From: Physella acuta
Taxonomy: Eukaryota > Mollusca > Gastropoda > Physidae
Assembly (NCBI RefSeq): GCF_028476545.1
Contig: NW_026732683.1
Coordinates: forward strand, 124,001 to 188,000
Direction: 5' to 3'
DNA length: 64,000 nucleotides
Part shown: in pieces, positions 14,146 to 29,200 of the stretch
Position numbering within the stretch: the first letter of the stretch is position 1
How the letters are laid out: each line of letters starts with the position of its first letter
The notes under the pieces: model-generated
Databases searched by the model: none
Told to the model about the DNA's origin: nothing
What the model saw: only the letters and a program-made list of their open reading frames with translations
Position numbers and translations under genes: made by a program

Positions 14146-16108
14146 CTTGTCTCTATTCCCATCTTAAGAGTTGAACATGCATCAATCCTCTCTTACATAC
14201 GCGGGCACGGCTATTTACTATCACCCTGTACATAGTATCCCAATCTGTAGCGCTTAATCCACCAGGTTTAACATAGCTGTTCCTGTTAATTTTAGCCCAT
14301 GTTTTAAACTTAATCCAGGTTTTACAACACATCACGTCTTGTTTTTAAACACCCACCCTATTGAACATACCCCACGTGTTTCTAAAAATATAAACCCATC
14401 AATTACAACCAACTCGAACGTCTCTCAATTTATCGTGTGACCTATGACCTATGTTGTTTAACATAACCCATACGGTGCGTCAACTGGTTTACACACGATC
14501 ATTAGTTCCAGTCGTAGGGTGCGTCTAGTGCTACACACATACGCTTTACACCAGTAGATTCTAGACGATTCCATGTTGTCCACCTGAGTGGTCAGTGAAG
14601 CCATGCCCCATATTGTCACTGACCTCTGTTGGGTTTGTTCTGTTGTCACAAGATGGTCTAGAAGTCTAGAACAAAAAAAACACGGAGGGCTAGACTCCAG
14701 TAAAGGGGTAAAAAGTTCCCAATAAACCAGCCCGTCTATCTGTAGAGTTTATCTTATTATTTGTGGCTCAAAAACTTGATTCTTGACGTTTGAAACTCTT
14801 TCAAGCCTCGACTATCTTTGTATCACGAGTGATAAGTGCTTATCACAGTCCGATTCATATTCCCCATCTTTCCCCTGTAACAAGGCATGGATTGTCCTCC
14901 CCTGTGTTGATTCTTTCAATCACAACTATACATGTTGATAAAACCCGGCCTGTATTGATAAACACGGGGACCAGGACTGCGTTATATTTTCTTTAAGATT
15001 AGCCCGTTTGATTACCGCTCGGCAACTTGACTTGGGTTCATACACAAACTGCTCCCCCCACCTACCCCCCTCGCTTTAGCCTAGCTGTAATCCTAATTTA
15101 CCAATGATGGGGAGGGATGGAAATATTTTTTTCTTCATTACCTCATATAACGTGAGTTTGATACTAGCCAGTTAGGGATGTCACGTGATGTAGGGGTGGG
15201 GTGTTACACGGTATTATCCCCACCCGGCGTGTTTAGGTTTGTGTTACCCCCCCCCCCTCCCCCCTCACGATAACCTCCGAGATGAATTTTTTTTTTATTG
15301 GCCCGCCGTCGCCTGGATTGGCCGGAGGAATGTATTTTTTTTTCTAATAGCGCTGAGTAATTGCTGCATTCGTCTCGGACTGCTCACCCAGTGCCTTTCT
15401 TCTTACTCGGGTCTGTCTCACGTGCAGGGGGAGGAGATGGGGGATCAATGCGACGCTTCATGCCGGCCCGGCTCTAGGGGCTGGGCATTCAACCACCAAG
15501 TTGTGCCGGTTTGTAGACAAATAAACATTGTGCCGTGTGTAGGTCTCACTCCGCCGGCTAATTGATAAACCAGTCTCTACACACCAGCGGGGTAGTTTGT
15601 TGTTCTCTGTGAGTATCTGCCGTGCTCACGTTGATGGTGTAGATGTGTGTGCGCCCCTGTGGTATTGATTAGTGACATTTGCTTACATTTCTCACCCACA
15701 CCGCCTAGGACTATCTGTGTTTGAATAACGAGATAACAAGACGCGAGTTGTGGTTCTTTTTTTTTTTTCTTGTTCAAGTTTCAAGTGGGTTATGATGGTG
15801 CTCTCCGGCCTGTAGTAGGCCCTACGGTCATGTTTACCCTGGGTCTCTCGCGATGCTCTTGGGAGCCGCGTCTTGGGATGCCTGGCATTGTTGATCAGTT
15901 AGTGGATACATTCATTCCATTGTTGGCATTGGTATTCATGTCACTGGACCTAAATGTCATTGGATCATCGATGTATGACATGTACTAGGCCCGTATGACA
16001 GGTATGCCTGGTGATATATGACTTGTTACGAATGTCGTTGGTATGGTAGGACTATTTCAAATGTCTGAAGTGTATTGATTTTATCCTAATGATTCGTAAT
16101 GTGTCCGA

Positions 16109-16344
<236 letters not shown>

Positions 16345-17039
16345 ATATGCATATGCAATATGTGTAGCCTATAAATAGTCTATATTATATAACAGACATA
16401 TATATTATATATATATAGAGACTTATATGTATATATATATAGGCCTATATTAATGCATCTGTTATGCGCATTTATGGGTGGTAGCTTCAATACAAAGACA
16501 GGCTCATCCTTCGTGACTTTGAACTGTATAAAAATCAACCTACATACGTACATTAGATGTACATACATATCTTGCGTCTAATTAGTTGAGTGGAAATATC
16601 TGACTAAACAGATGCCCATCCTGCGTCAATTCGTGTCTTTGTTTTATTTAGAAACCTGATACATCAGCAATTTTTTAGCCTCTCCCCCCCTTCCAACAAG
16701 TGGGGCACTCGAACAGATGTAATTAAGCTGAACAAGTGATTGAGCCAAACAATCGTTTGATTTGTTCGGCTGGTGTTGTAATAATTTCCTCGGTAAATCA
16801 CGCGTTAAAGCTGCACCAGGATGGGCTGACACGGCACTTGAGACTCAAATGATTCAATGCGACTTTTGTTGGTGAGCAGTTTCCTGTGTGTGCTCTAACC
16901 CGATAGCATCTTTGGGCTGGAGAGTCGTACCCTCTCGTCATTAATCTGACCACTTGGCCCCCAGCTTTTTGCCGTCGACTCCCCGTCTAAAGCACACTAG
17001 GCTCGGCGTATAGGGTGGATGTTTTGGATTGTCTTGTGC

Positions 17040-17152
17040 TTGTGCTGTGTGGTGTTGATGTGATGTTGATGTGGTATTGGTGTGATGATGATGTGGTGAT
17101 GATGTGGTATTGGTGTGGTATTGGTGTGGTGATGATGTGGTGTTGATGGACT
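17040..17152. repeat. GATGTGGT-type repeat before the exon A acceptor
   Basis: Imperfect 9-15-bp units of gatgatgtggt and attggtgtggt, ending about 17 bp before the acceptor AG. Confidence 0.8.
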
Positions 17153-17169
17153 TGTTGTTCTGTCTGCAG

Positions 17170-17237
17170 AGGTCACTATCAAGCAGCTGAAGGAGAAACT
17201 CCGGGAACATGAAGAGAGAGTGGAGGCTACAGCACAG
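17170..17237 (+). CDS. CUX1: Exon A, shared CUX/CASP coiled coil
   Basis: Phase 1 in, phase 0 out; 22 whole codons starting [18 protein letters not shown], matching human VTIKALKEKIREYEQ. The acceptor is ctgcag and the donor gtcagt. The first two bases (AG) complete a Glu/Gln/Lys codon begun in an exon that is not in the window. The acceptor is preceded by a GATGTG-type repeat instead of a clean pyrimidine tract. This is the most 5' exon I can identify. Confidence 0.9.
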
Positions 17238-20200
17238 GTCAGTTAGGTTGATTTTTCTCTCCCTCATCTTCCTTCTCTCGCCATCTCTCTTAGCCCATCG
17301 TTTCTCTCCTCCTACCACTCCCTCCCTTGCTCTCCCTCTCCCTTCCTTCTCCCTTGCTCTCTGTCCCTCGCTCTCTCTTCGTTCTTTGTCAGACCCCCTC
17401 TCATCTCTCACCCTCTCTCTATCACTCTTTTTTTCTGTCACTTTCACACTCCTTATTTTTCTCTCAAACCCGCTCGTGCCAGCACTCTCTATCTTATTCT
17501 CTCTCACTATCTGTCTCTCTCACCCTCTTTCTTGTCCTTTCTCTGGTCTGTGAACGGTCAGTTGGTGCATGAAGTCAACTTGCTAGCGGGTTGGGTTCGT
17601 CTGTTGATTGTGTGGAACCAGGGTTTGCGTGTTAGGATGTTGGATTGATGTGGAGAGTGAGTAAAGTTACGGTTGTTGACAAACTGTACGTGGGGTGTTG
17701 TCCAATTTAGGTTTGTTTATTGTATGCTTGTGCTTGGGAATTGGTCTACATCGTTCAAGTTAAGTACTGGTTAGTGGGGCTTAGTCGGATATAAGTTAAC
17801 ATGTGGGTCTGTTGGTAGTTGACGTATAGAGTTTGGTCAGTCAAGTGGTTTAATGGGGTTTGGTTGACAAGTGGGGTTCAGTCAGTCTGTCAAGTGTTAC
17901 CATGGGGTTTGGTTGGCAAGTGGGGTTCAGTCAGTCAAGTGTTAACATGGGGTTTGGGTGACAAGTGGGGTTCAGTCAGTCAAATGTTAACATGGGGTTT
18001 GGTTGGCAATATGGTTCAGTCAGCAAATCTGTTGTTATTATGGGATTTGGTTGGCGAGTGGGTTTCAATCAGTCAAGTGTTACCATGGGGATCTGGTCTG
18101 TTAGCGAATTGGGCTCAGTCACCATTTATCTAAAGCTTGCTAGTTGCACTTGCAGTTCTCGGGTTTAATTTTTGCCCCACTATAAAGTAGCCAAATTTAC
18201 CACCTTGATTGGAACTGGTATACATGTCGCATTGAACTGAAAACCGGATACCTCACTCACATATTGAGACCCACTGCTTTGTTATTGTTTTAGTAGTAGT
18301 TTTAAGTACAAATATTTACAGGACTTTGGACGCTAGTTTAGCGTGTTGAAAGCTCTGCTAAGTTGAAGTACTGTCAACTTTAAGCTGTTACTTCACGGCC
18401 CTGGCCGCTTAATGAAATCCATCTATGACCTTTTTTAATGTTCAAATTTGATTAGACCGGTTTAACAAAGCCTCTAATTACTAACCTCGTTATTCGACCG
18501 GCTAAATGAAGCCGTGGTTCAGCCCCATGTCGAGAAAAAAGGTTAACAGGAAGCGTGGTATTATCGCCCCACGATCGCCCATATAGTGAATGATCCGCCC
18601 CCATGACCTAGCCCGGCTCCGTGGATGCTGCGCTCTTACAAATAGATGGCTTCAATACACCGTTTGAAAGGTTAGGGCCTGGGTGTGTGGGGGAGGGAAA
18701 TGAGGGTCGGGGTGATTTTGGATAATTATTTTTTTTTTCATTTCGTGTTCATCGCTTCTAAATTTAAGTTGGGTATTAAAGGTCATTTTTATTTTATTGT
18801 CATGGCCAGATGACCCGAAGTCTGCGCATGACCGTGTGATTGGTGGTGTTTATTTTATTTTCACGCGCCACCCGCTGACCCCTCCCTTGTCACGTGATTT
18901 TCCTAATTGACCTTTGCCGATGCCGGCAAAATGGTGCTATGATTTCCCACATCCGGTGTGTAATGCTGGAGTGGTAATAACTTGCTTTCGTTTATGTATT
19001 TGGTATTGATACTGTGGGGTGGACGGGGGGGGGGGGGGGGGGCTGAATGTCATGTTATAAATAGATTACAGCCGGATTATTAGGATCTGAGAAGCATTAA
19101 ATGGCCGCCTGTTGACGCCTGGTTTTAAAATCTAGGAGGGGGGTTAGGGGGTGGGGGGTTTGTGTACAAGAAGTGTTTTATCTCGTGAGCTGTGGATTGA
19201 GAGAGTTATCTGGGCGGCTATCTGGCCCGGGATCCATCATCTAGTGCCGGCAACTCTTACTCCACGCTGACTCGGCTGTGGTGGCAGTAGACAGTTCTGC
19301 TGCACGGAGTCGGTACACTTTTCTGCTGCTCGGAGTCAGTAATGGTTGGAGTCAGTAGATGTGCCTGCTGGTCGGAGTCAGTAGACATTTTTGTTGATTC
19401 GAGTCAGTATTGGTTGGAGTCAGTAGATGTGTATGCTGGTCGCAGTTACGGTCGGAGTCAGTAGACGTGTCTGCTGGTCGGAGTCTTTAATGGTTGGAGT
19501 CAGTAGACGTGTCTGCTGATTGGAGTCAGTAATGGTTCGAGTCAGTAATGGTTCGAGTCAGTAGACGTGCCTGCTGGTCGGAGTCACGGTCGGAGTCAGT
19601 AGACGTGTCTGCTGGTCGGAGTCTTTAATGGTTGGAGTCAGTAGACGTGTCTGCTGATTGGAGTCAGTAGACATTTCTGTGGGCCGGAGTGAGTAGTGGT
19701 CGGAGTCAGTGAACATGTCTGTTAGTCGGAGTCAGTAATTGATCTGCTGATTTGAGTCGGTCTTTGACTTTGTGCTGCCCCTATGCTGTCTGTTTGCTGG
19801 TTCTACTGTCACCTCTTGTTATGTATACATTGAATGGCACCTTCTTACATTCCTAGAGTGACTCATTGGATCCCCCCCCCCCCCCATCATCTTACGTTAC
19901 AGGGTAATGTACACCTCGGTGTGGCTCAGATGGTAGACGGGTGGGGTTTCTAGGTCGTGGATTAGCATTCTTCTTGTCATAGAAATAGTAACGAATCCAT
20001 TACGCACTTTAATGCCGCCGCCCCCTAGTTTTTTCACTCGGCAACCTATATCGTCTACTAATCTAAATCCCAAATCGCGCCCTAGCAACCAACCACTTAT
20101 TTCGCCTACTCCTCTTAAACCGAAAAAATTCGCCCGATGAACCCACCACCTATTTCGCCTACTCCTCTTAAACCTAAAATTGGCCCCACCAACCAACCAA

Positions 20201-23200
20201 CCACCTATTTCGCCTACTCATCTAAAACCGAAAAATTCGCCCCACCGATTTCTTGTGCATGCGATCAACCAGAGGAGAATATTTAACGTAGGGGCAGGGT
20301 AGGGCTGTCCAGTATTTACTCTGAACGGATGTTTTAGTCGTGAACGTAGATGAGTTGATCCAACCCCCCCCCCCCCCTACCTCCCTCCCCCTCCCTGCCG
20401 GTTGCGCGAGGAGAGCCTAGCGAAACCGCGGTCAACACAGCCCCGCTAGTCAAGTGGCAGGCGGAAGCATGGCCGATCAGGAGTGGTACAGTTTCCACCT
20501 CTGCTATCGAGAACTGCAGGAAAACGGTTATTATTGTCATCAAGTGCCACTTGCCTATCTCCCCACCAAACCAGTGGCGGCTGCTCAATGGGGGTCCTCC
20601 CTACACGTTTGATGGCTGGTGTGTGTGTGGAGGGGAGGGGTTGATGCTGTAACAGTTGAACTGTGTTGGTTCAAGTCATTATGGGCAGACGCGCCTCTAT
20701 TGTGGTCGTGGCGGTTATGCGCATAATGGAGGGAGATAATAACGAGTTTCCTGTGTGGTCAAAAAATTGACTACGACGCTGAACTGATTTGTGACCTACT
20801 TTTATCTGCTACTATATTTAACTTTTGTCATATAGGATGCCCTGTCCTTAGAATAATACGAAGATATACGTCTATAAAAGAATTATATTTTAAAACATCT
20901 GCGTTGGTTGTTAAAATAGTGTTGCCACATAGCATGTTGTGGTTAAATAATTTCGCAATCAACTCAAGGCTGCACAAAGTACATGACATAAGCCTGTTTA
21001 AGTTAGAGCGGTGAGCGATTGCCCTGAACACAACCAGACCTGATTTGTTGGGCTTGACCAACGACTGTTATGCAAAGCTTTTAGCGAGGGCCCGAGTGTT
21101 TGTCTTTGCTATCTCAGCCCGGCTGTGTCGGCCCGGGGCCGGGATCAGTCAGACGTAGCCTACCCCGGAGCCACGTTCACGGCCCAACAAAACGGGCTTT
21201 GTGCCGGGGTACAATGGCGCGTGAAGGTCCCGATGAAAGAAGACGTTGCTTGATCAATCACTCGCCATCTTATTGCATTCAACGCCAAACGAGGCTCCTG
21301 ATCTTCAGTCCTGTCGTGGCTGTTCACTTATCACATTCCCGCATCACGTGACTCTCGGCTTACCGGAAATTCCCGCTTCACTTCTTTCTCTACGTGATCG
21401 GGATTTCAAATATCTTTTGATTCAATATTTCTCTCGCTCTGCTAGAAACGTAACAAGACCTTTTTTTTTTTTTTACATAAGAAGGAAAAACTCCACTATA
21501 CAATAGTTGTCGATGGCGTCGCATAGGTTTGGGGTTTTGTTTATATATATTTTTAAAATTCTGTCTAGTTAATTCTACATGAAAATATGGTTCACATGAA
21601 CCTGTACTGCACTATGGTAAGATTGAACCATGTAATAACTGGCCGGTCACCTTTCTAATTATTGGTTTGTGAACAGTCAGGGAGTAGGGTAAAACGAGCA
21701 GTTAAATAGTGTCTCAGATTTAAGATAAGTTATTGTATTATGTTGTTTATGATAGCTGATCTACACCACTACACGCGTACTAAGTAGTGTAAATAGTACG
21801 GTCTGAACAATAGATGGTGAAGTCTGAACAATAGACTAGTGAAGTCTGAACAATAAGCTGAGCTAGGCGGCCCCGCGCGCCGCGTCATCTGGGTGTATTG
21901 GTGAAAGGGGGAGGGGCTGTAGCGTGCAGGCCCCTCCCGCTGCTCTGATCGCCCGGTTCGAACCGCGTCTTGCAGTTATCTAAGTCCAGGTGATCGCCAG
22001 CAGTCTCGCGCCGCAGCCACCACCACCACCACCGACCGACCCCACTGGTTTGAACGTCGGCTGATTTGTGATCCCCCGAGTGCGCGCGCTAGTGGAGCGA
22101 GTCGGGCCGATCAGATGGAATCCCTGCGCGGAACACCTGTTGCTTGTGTGCGGTGCTGGATGCTGGCGATTGATTCTCTCGTGTGAACTGTGCTGTGAGG
22201 ATTCAGATTTTCTGCCTGTGCTGTGGATTCTGGTGGTGTTTCAGTTTTCGGGAAGCTGGGATGGCTTTAGTGTAGTGGTGTGCTGGTGTACAGGGAGATA
22301 AACATTGAGGAGAGACTGTGACGCTATGCCGAGGAAGAAATATCGCTACAATAACAGGATGACTAGGGGTAAGATTTAAGCCGTGTTGTGTTCATTTTAA
22401 AACAGGGCTGTTAACTTGAGGCAGGCAGTGTGGTTGTGTGTGGTGGGGGTGGTGTGTGGCATCAGTGTGTTAAGTGTGGCGGGATGAGGTCACTGGTCAG
22501 TTTAGTGGTTGGGTTGGGTGGTGTGTCCGTTTCATGGTGTTAAGTGTGGTGGGGTGTCGGACTAAGGTCAGTTAACTGGTTGGGTTGGGTGGTGTGTCAG
22601 TTTCATGGTGTTAAGTGTGGTGGTGTGTCGGAATAAGGTCACCACTGGTCAGTTTGGTGGTTGGGTTGAGTGGTGTGTCAGTTTCATAGGGTTAAGTGTG
22701 GTGGTGTGTTGGACTAAGGTCACTGGTCAGTTTAGTGGTTGGGTTGGGTGGTGTGTCAGTTTCATGGTGTTAAGTGTGGTGGCGTGTCGGACTAAGGTCA
22801 CTGGTCAGTCAGGTGGTCGGGTTGTATGCTTTAAGTCACGATGCTGTGAGTGTAGAGACTGGTCATGCTTGACTGATCAACCGTCTCTAGCCGTCAAGTT
22901 TCAATAATCGTTGCGATGAAATTAAAGACTATTATTACTATTAATTTAAAAAAAACTACAATTTTCGACACAGGTGCAGATCCACCCCTTTATGTTTACA
23001 TGGATCCTCGCAGTATCGATGTACGTGTATTTGTTTGTTTTTAACATCCGTTTACTTGCTCGAGTCGTAGAAGCTAAAAATAGCGCTGGTCTAGCTAGGG
23101 TACTGGCTGGTTCCCACCCCGCCGTGCCCGCCTCTCAAGTTTTAGATCTGTCCGTCCATGCGTGAAGACGTGAATTATCGGGGACAAAAAGAAAAGATGC

Positions 23201-26200
23201 AAAGTAGAGGACCGTAACTAGACGAGATATTTGAACAGACGTACCCCCCCCCCCCCCCCTCGTCCCCGTCCTACTCCCCACACCCACCCTCCCCACCTCG
23301 GCACATCTTCTTTTGTTAAGTCTTGTTTTCGTTGTGTCTGTTCAACATTTGTATTGATAGTGTCTGTTCAACATTTGTATTGATAGTGTCTGTTCAACAT
23401 TTGTATTGATAGTGTCTGTTCAACATTTGTATTGATAGTGTCTGTTCAACATTTGTACTGATATTGTTTGTTCAACATTTGTACTGATATTGTTTGTTCA
23501 ACATTTTTACTGATAGTGTTTGTCTGTTCAACATTTGTATTGATATTGTTTGTTCAACATTTTTACTGATAGTGTTTGTCTGTTCAACATTTGTATTGAT
23601 ATTGTTTGTTCAACATTTTTACTGATAGTGTTTGTTCAACATTTGTACTGATATTGTCTGTCTGTTCAACATTTGTACTGATATTGTTTGTCTGTTCAAC
23701 ATTTGTACTGATATTGTTTGTCTGTTCAACATTTGTACTGATATTGTTTGTCTGTTCAACATTTGTATTGATAGTGTTTGTCTGTTCAACATTTGTACTG
23801 ATATTGTTTGTCTGTTCAACATTTGCACTGATATTGTTTGTCTGTTCAACATTTGTATTGATAGTGATAGTGTCTGTCTGTTCAACATTTGTACTGATAT
23901 TGTTTGTCTGTTCAACATTTGAACTGATAGTGTTTGTCTGTTCAACATTTGTATTGATAGTGTCTGTCTGTTCAACATTTGTGCTGATATTGTTTGTCAG
24001 TTCAACATTTGTATTGATATTGTTTGTTCAACATTTGTACTGATATTGTTTGTCTGTTCAACATTTGTACTGATATTGTTTGTTCAACATTTGTACTGAT
24101 ATTGTTTGTTCAACATTTGTACTGATATTGTTTGTTCAACATTTGTACTGATATTGTCTGTTCAACATTTGTAATGACAGCTAGGCAACATTTGTACTGA
24201 TATTGTTTCTCTGTTCAACATTTGTACTGATAGTGTTTGTCTGTTCAACATTTGTATTGATAGTGTTTGTCTGTTCAACATTTGTACTGATAGTGTTTGT
24301 CTGTTCAACATTTGTATTGATAGTGTTTGTCTGTTCAACATTTGTACTGATATTGTCTGTTCAACATTTGTACTGATATTGTTTGTCTGTTCAACATTTG
24401 TACTGATATTGTCTGTTCAACATTTGTATGATATTGTCTGTTCAACATTTGTACTGATATTGTCTGTCCAACATTTTTAATGACAGCTAGGCAACATTTG
24501 TACTGAAACAGATTCTGTACGCCTGTATAACCTTCTAGCCTACCATGTCTTCCGCCCTATTTAATTATTGATACATGTGTTTCTGTCACCATCCCTCATC
24601 TGGCTTATGTAAATTAAGCTCGGCTCTATTGAACTCCCCCACCCCTTTGTGTGCCCCCCCCCTCATTCACCGGGTTATCTCCACTCCACCGTGACTGTCC
24701 TATACACGGCTAAGCTCGGGATCAAATGGAGCCGATCCGATTTCAAATTCTTACAATATCGCATCTTCTCCCCAGCCGTCCTTTTGTTGCTGCACCAACT
24801 TGAGATGGTAGGATGGGGGGAGCCCTGGCGCCTGGGGCTTGTCTACATCCTGTTTTAGAAGTAATGAGGCACCATCAATAGGGGGTGGTGCTCAATTTTT
24901 TAAAATTTAGAATAGTTGCAGCTTTTTAAAAGAATTAAAGTTATTCGTTATAAAATAATCACTGCCTTTAATAACATGACCTATGAACTAAGTTTCAACT
25001 ACCCAGAGTATTTAAAGTTATAAAATAATCCCTGCCCTTAATATCATGACCTATGTTTCAACTACCCATTGTATATCAAGTTTTGAACCATTGAATCCAT
25101 GTATAACTACACATCAACTACACGTGAATCAAATTGTCCCCCATACGCTACAAACCGTCTACTTATTATTTATAGACATACACCCATCAATACGCCCCAC
25201 CCACCCCCATCAACACGCCTCAGCCACCCCCCTCCCACCCAATGTACCCGTCCTATCTAACCATCAACCAGCCCGATCCACCCTTCATCCCCCCTCCATC
25301 CGCCCCGACACATCTGCCAAAATACATTTTCAATGACCCGAACACCAGCATCGATCCGGGGCGCCATCCAAGCGTGACGACGTCTGGTGGGCGGGCGGGG
25401 CAGGGGAAAAATCAACCTGAAGACATCGGCCCCAATCCGCGACTTGTTTCTTTTCCACATGATGTCCCCTGAATGGGTTCACCTCTTGCAGGGTACCATC
25501 TCGGTTTACACCTCTCCCGGCCTTTGTGCTGGGGACGCCCGCCATGTAACCCGATACAAACTCTTTCAAATGGCTACTTACGCTTCAGCATGCTCCGTTT
25601 AAACATGGCTTTCAGGCTTGCTCTTCCTCGGTACCATATTGATGACAGGGAGAGAGAGAGAAACATTTTCAACAAATTGATACACGTTTTAGGGAGATGG
25701 ATAGGTTGGTTAGAAAGTTGTTTTTTTTTTTTTTTACTTTTTTTTTTTAATTGAAACGTGTCAATGTGAAATGTCTATAGAAACGCGTGCCTTGATCCAC
25801 CTGCATGTAGTAACGAGCGGGATTCATATCGTTAACCAGCTATCAGAGATATGCTAGACTTCACTGTGTGCGAATTGGTTATCGTAGCGACTTCACTATG
25901 GGCGTATTGGTGATCGTTAGGCCTTCACTGTCTGCCTTCACTAATGATTGGCATATTTCAGTTGAAAGACAAAATGTCGTCTTATCAATATAACACTGGC
26001 CGAGTTTTCTTAGCCACCGCTTTCATGGTCACACTTCATGTTTCATTCAACCTTGTGTGTCATCTATAACTGTAAATACATTCATCATGATATAACATAT
26101 TTGGTTGTAAAAAGTATCCACGCTGATATTACACCTTTTACTGTAAACATTATCCACTGTGATGTAACACTTAACTTTAAACACCATTCGCCTAAATAAA

Positions 26201-29200
26201 TACCATTCGCCCTGATTTAACACTTTTAAATTACTACAAGTTCACTTCACAACTGAAAAAAAAAAAAAACTCTAAAATTTACACCATGAATCTGCGCATT
26301 CAACAGCCATGCTATCGATTCATCATTTTTTTTTTATTACTTCACCAATCGTTCTATCACCATCTACCTACCACATCTACCAATCGTTCTATCACCATCT
26401 ACCTACCACATCTACCAATCGTTCTATCACCATCTACCTACCACATCTACCAATCGTTCTATCACCATCTACCTACCACATCTACCAATCGTTCTATCAC
26501 CATCTACCTACCACATCTACCAATCGTTCTATCACCATCTACCTACCACATCTACCAATACTTCTGACACCAGCCACCCTACCCATCCACCAACAGTTCT
26601 GACACCATCCACCAATACTTCTGCCACCACCCACCCTACCCCATCCACCAATGACCATCACGTCTGCACCATTGTACGCCAATCACTGTGCCATTCACAG
26701 CAAGACTCACACACCATTTGCACAACACGTCTAAGCCTTGTTGTCCCACGGCCGATAAATCATTAGCCGCCATCGATACTGGCGTAGGAAGGAATCAATA
26801 CAAGCAACAGATGGTCAATTGCCGATCACTCAACTATACTTACGCTATTGATTCACTTTAATCGTGGTTTCTCTCATTTAGAACATGGATTGGCCAATAG
26901 ATTTTATTTCACTCGGATCAATACGAAATGTTATGTTTAAAAAGTTTTCGTGGGCAGGCCTAGGCGATTTTTGCCTTGAACATTGTAGGTAACTGGCTCT
27001 CCAGTACCACGGCATGACTAGTGTTCGTTGTGTCGTTATCCAGAATTAATCATACCAAGTTGTCATTGTATCGGGGGAGCTAAGAATCCAACATGCTTAC
27101 ATATGATCCAGCTAAAACATTCGACAGTTATCAAATGTATTTAGCACCTACTCGTAAGTAAGTTTTTTTCTAATTGTGGTTTACACGCGGTACTATAGTT
27201 TTTTAATAATAAAATAATTAACATTCCAGATTGTGATGCTTAAAGATAATTCCCTAAAAATGTTTTTTTTTACCTACGTAAACATTTAAAGTTCAACTAG
27301 ATAATTTGCCCGTTGAGGAAATATACAACGGACGCTAGGCTGATAATTTTAACTATTTTATATTTGCATGGATATAGATGTTTTAAAGTTAACTTATTTG
27401 CAATGAAATATGCTTCAGTGTATTTCAACAGTGTTTGTATATTATTTAGTGCCGGATGATTTATCAACATAAAATAAAGAAGATACTTTACTAAATACAT
27501 TTTACATCAAGAGACTAAGTATAATAACAATTTCAAATAATTATTATATGATCAGTCTAGAACTATCAATGAATAAATACTAAAACATAAACATAGATAC
27601 AATAAAGAAGACAAAAGTATTTTTACGTGCTCATAATGAATATCAATGTATGTGTGAATGCAAGCATTGAATTCACGTAGATCAAGCATGTCTTAGGTCC
27701 CTATACCGTGGTTGTATTAAAACCTTCAAACTTCTAGTGCTATGTGCGAATAGAGCTTGTATGTACAGTGGTACAAACTACACTGTCACCCATCTACGTG
27801 GCCCTGCTTAATGACTGAATTCGATCTACCAAATTATCCCCCGGACTCTGAATTGATTTGCTCGATGTTTGATCGATATTTCCAATCAGTTGATTTTGTT
27901 GCGATGGCGGCTGACAGCCTGATCAATCGGTTACCACGGCGATGAGTGATCTAGCGATAAGATCACTAATTGATCATAGATCAAGGATCGAGTCGTCTGC
28001 GTTCATCTACTGGATTATTCACGTTATCGGTGTTTGTCAAATGTCCGGTGTGTTGATATACCAATTTCATACAAATACTGTATCGGCCTAGCTATCTGTT
28101 GTTTTCAGGTACCTATGTATAGTGAACAGTTGTATTTACATACTACTCACTGTTTATAAAATATCACTTTACTGTAAACTTTCTACTGATGTTTATTTAT
28201 CGATTTGCTGTTAACTATTTCAAGAGTAGTTCTACACGTTTACTGTAAACTATTTAAAGAATAGTTCTATCTGTTACAGTTACAGTAAACTATGTATCAA
28301 CTGAAGTAAGAAAAACATAATTTCTATAAAATTTGCCAACCCTCAACGCTGATCTGTATACTCATTAGTGACGTGAAATACATGATGTTTAAATAAGCTG
28401 CTAGCATTGAACATCAGTCTTGAGTAGCCTAGGGCTATGCTGCTATCAAGCCCACCGCCCCATACCATTTTGTTACCTACTCGTTCTACGGTGCTAGACT
28501 CGTGTTGGGCTAAATACACAACAACCGTCGTTTTACACTGTGGCAGAATGATCAGCGAGAGGGGAAAATCGTTGCTAGTCTCAGCCGACGTTAATCCTGT
28601 TCCACCGGAACGATCGAAGTTTGAAATCGATGGGTGACGATTACCGTGGTGGTATTTAAATAAGTATCGTATCAGCTCTGACTAGGCTAAGTAAGGCGGT
28701 CGATGGCGGGGTGGGGGGGGGGGGGGTGGATGTGGTGGGGCGGGTGGTGGCCGGGTACCCGCCATCTTCACACTTGTTGCCTGATACATGGGTACTTGTG
28801 TAGAGGTAATCTGTCACATCGGGATCAGCTTGGTGTAGCTGGTGGGGGGGGGGGGGGGGGTATGTAGTGTAGAGCCTGCCAATGGAGGGGGCGATTATTG
28901 TGGATTGTGTGGGTGGATTTTTGTGGTTGTTGGCGATTGTGGATTGTTGTGATGGCTTTGATAGGTGGGTGATTGTTCAACAATTTTGGTGATGATTGGT
29001 AGTGATGGACTGAAGATGATTGCAAATGAGTATTTGTGGTGGTGATGGTTTGTGGTAGATGATGATTTCTAGTATTTGCAAGGATTGGGTGATAAAGAGA
29101 GTGGACTGAATCTGTGAATTGTGGACGGCTATAGACGGTTGATTGTGTACATATGTAAATGTTCTCTTCCCCCCCCCCCTCCCCACCCCCCCCCCCCCCC

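Noticed and set aside
17209-17553. 114-residue frame continuing out of exon A
   Set aside because: It reads the CT-rich intron past the exon A donor in a different frame; low-complexity Leu/Ser/Pro.
21955-21970. cggttcgaaccg as a Pol III B-box
   Set aside because: It is a plain palindrome in a GC-rich stretch, with no A-box or tRNA fold around it.
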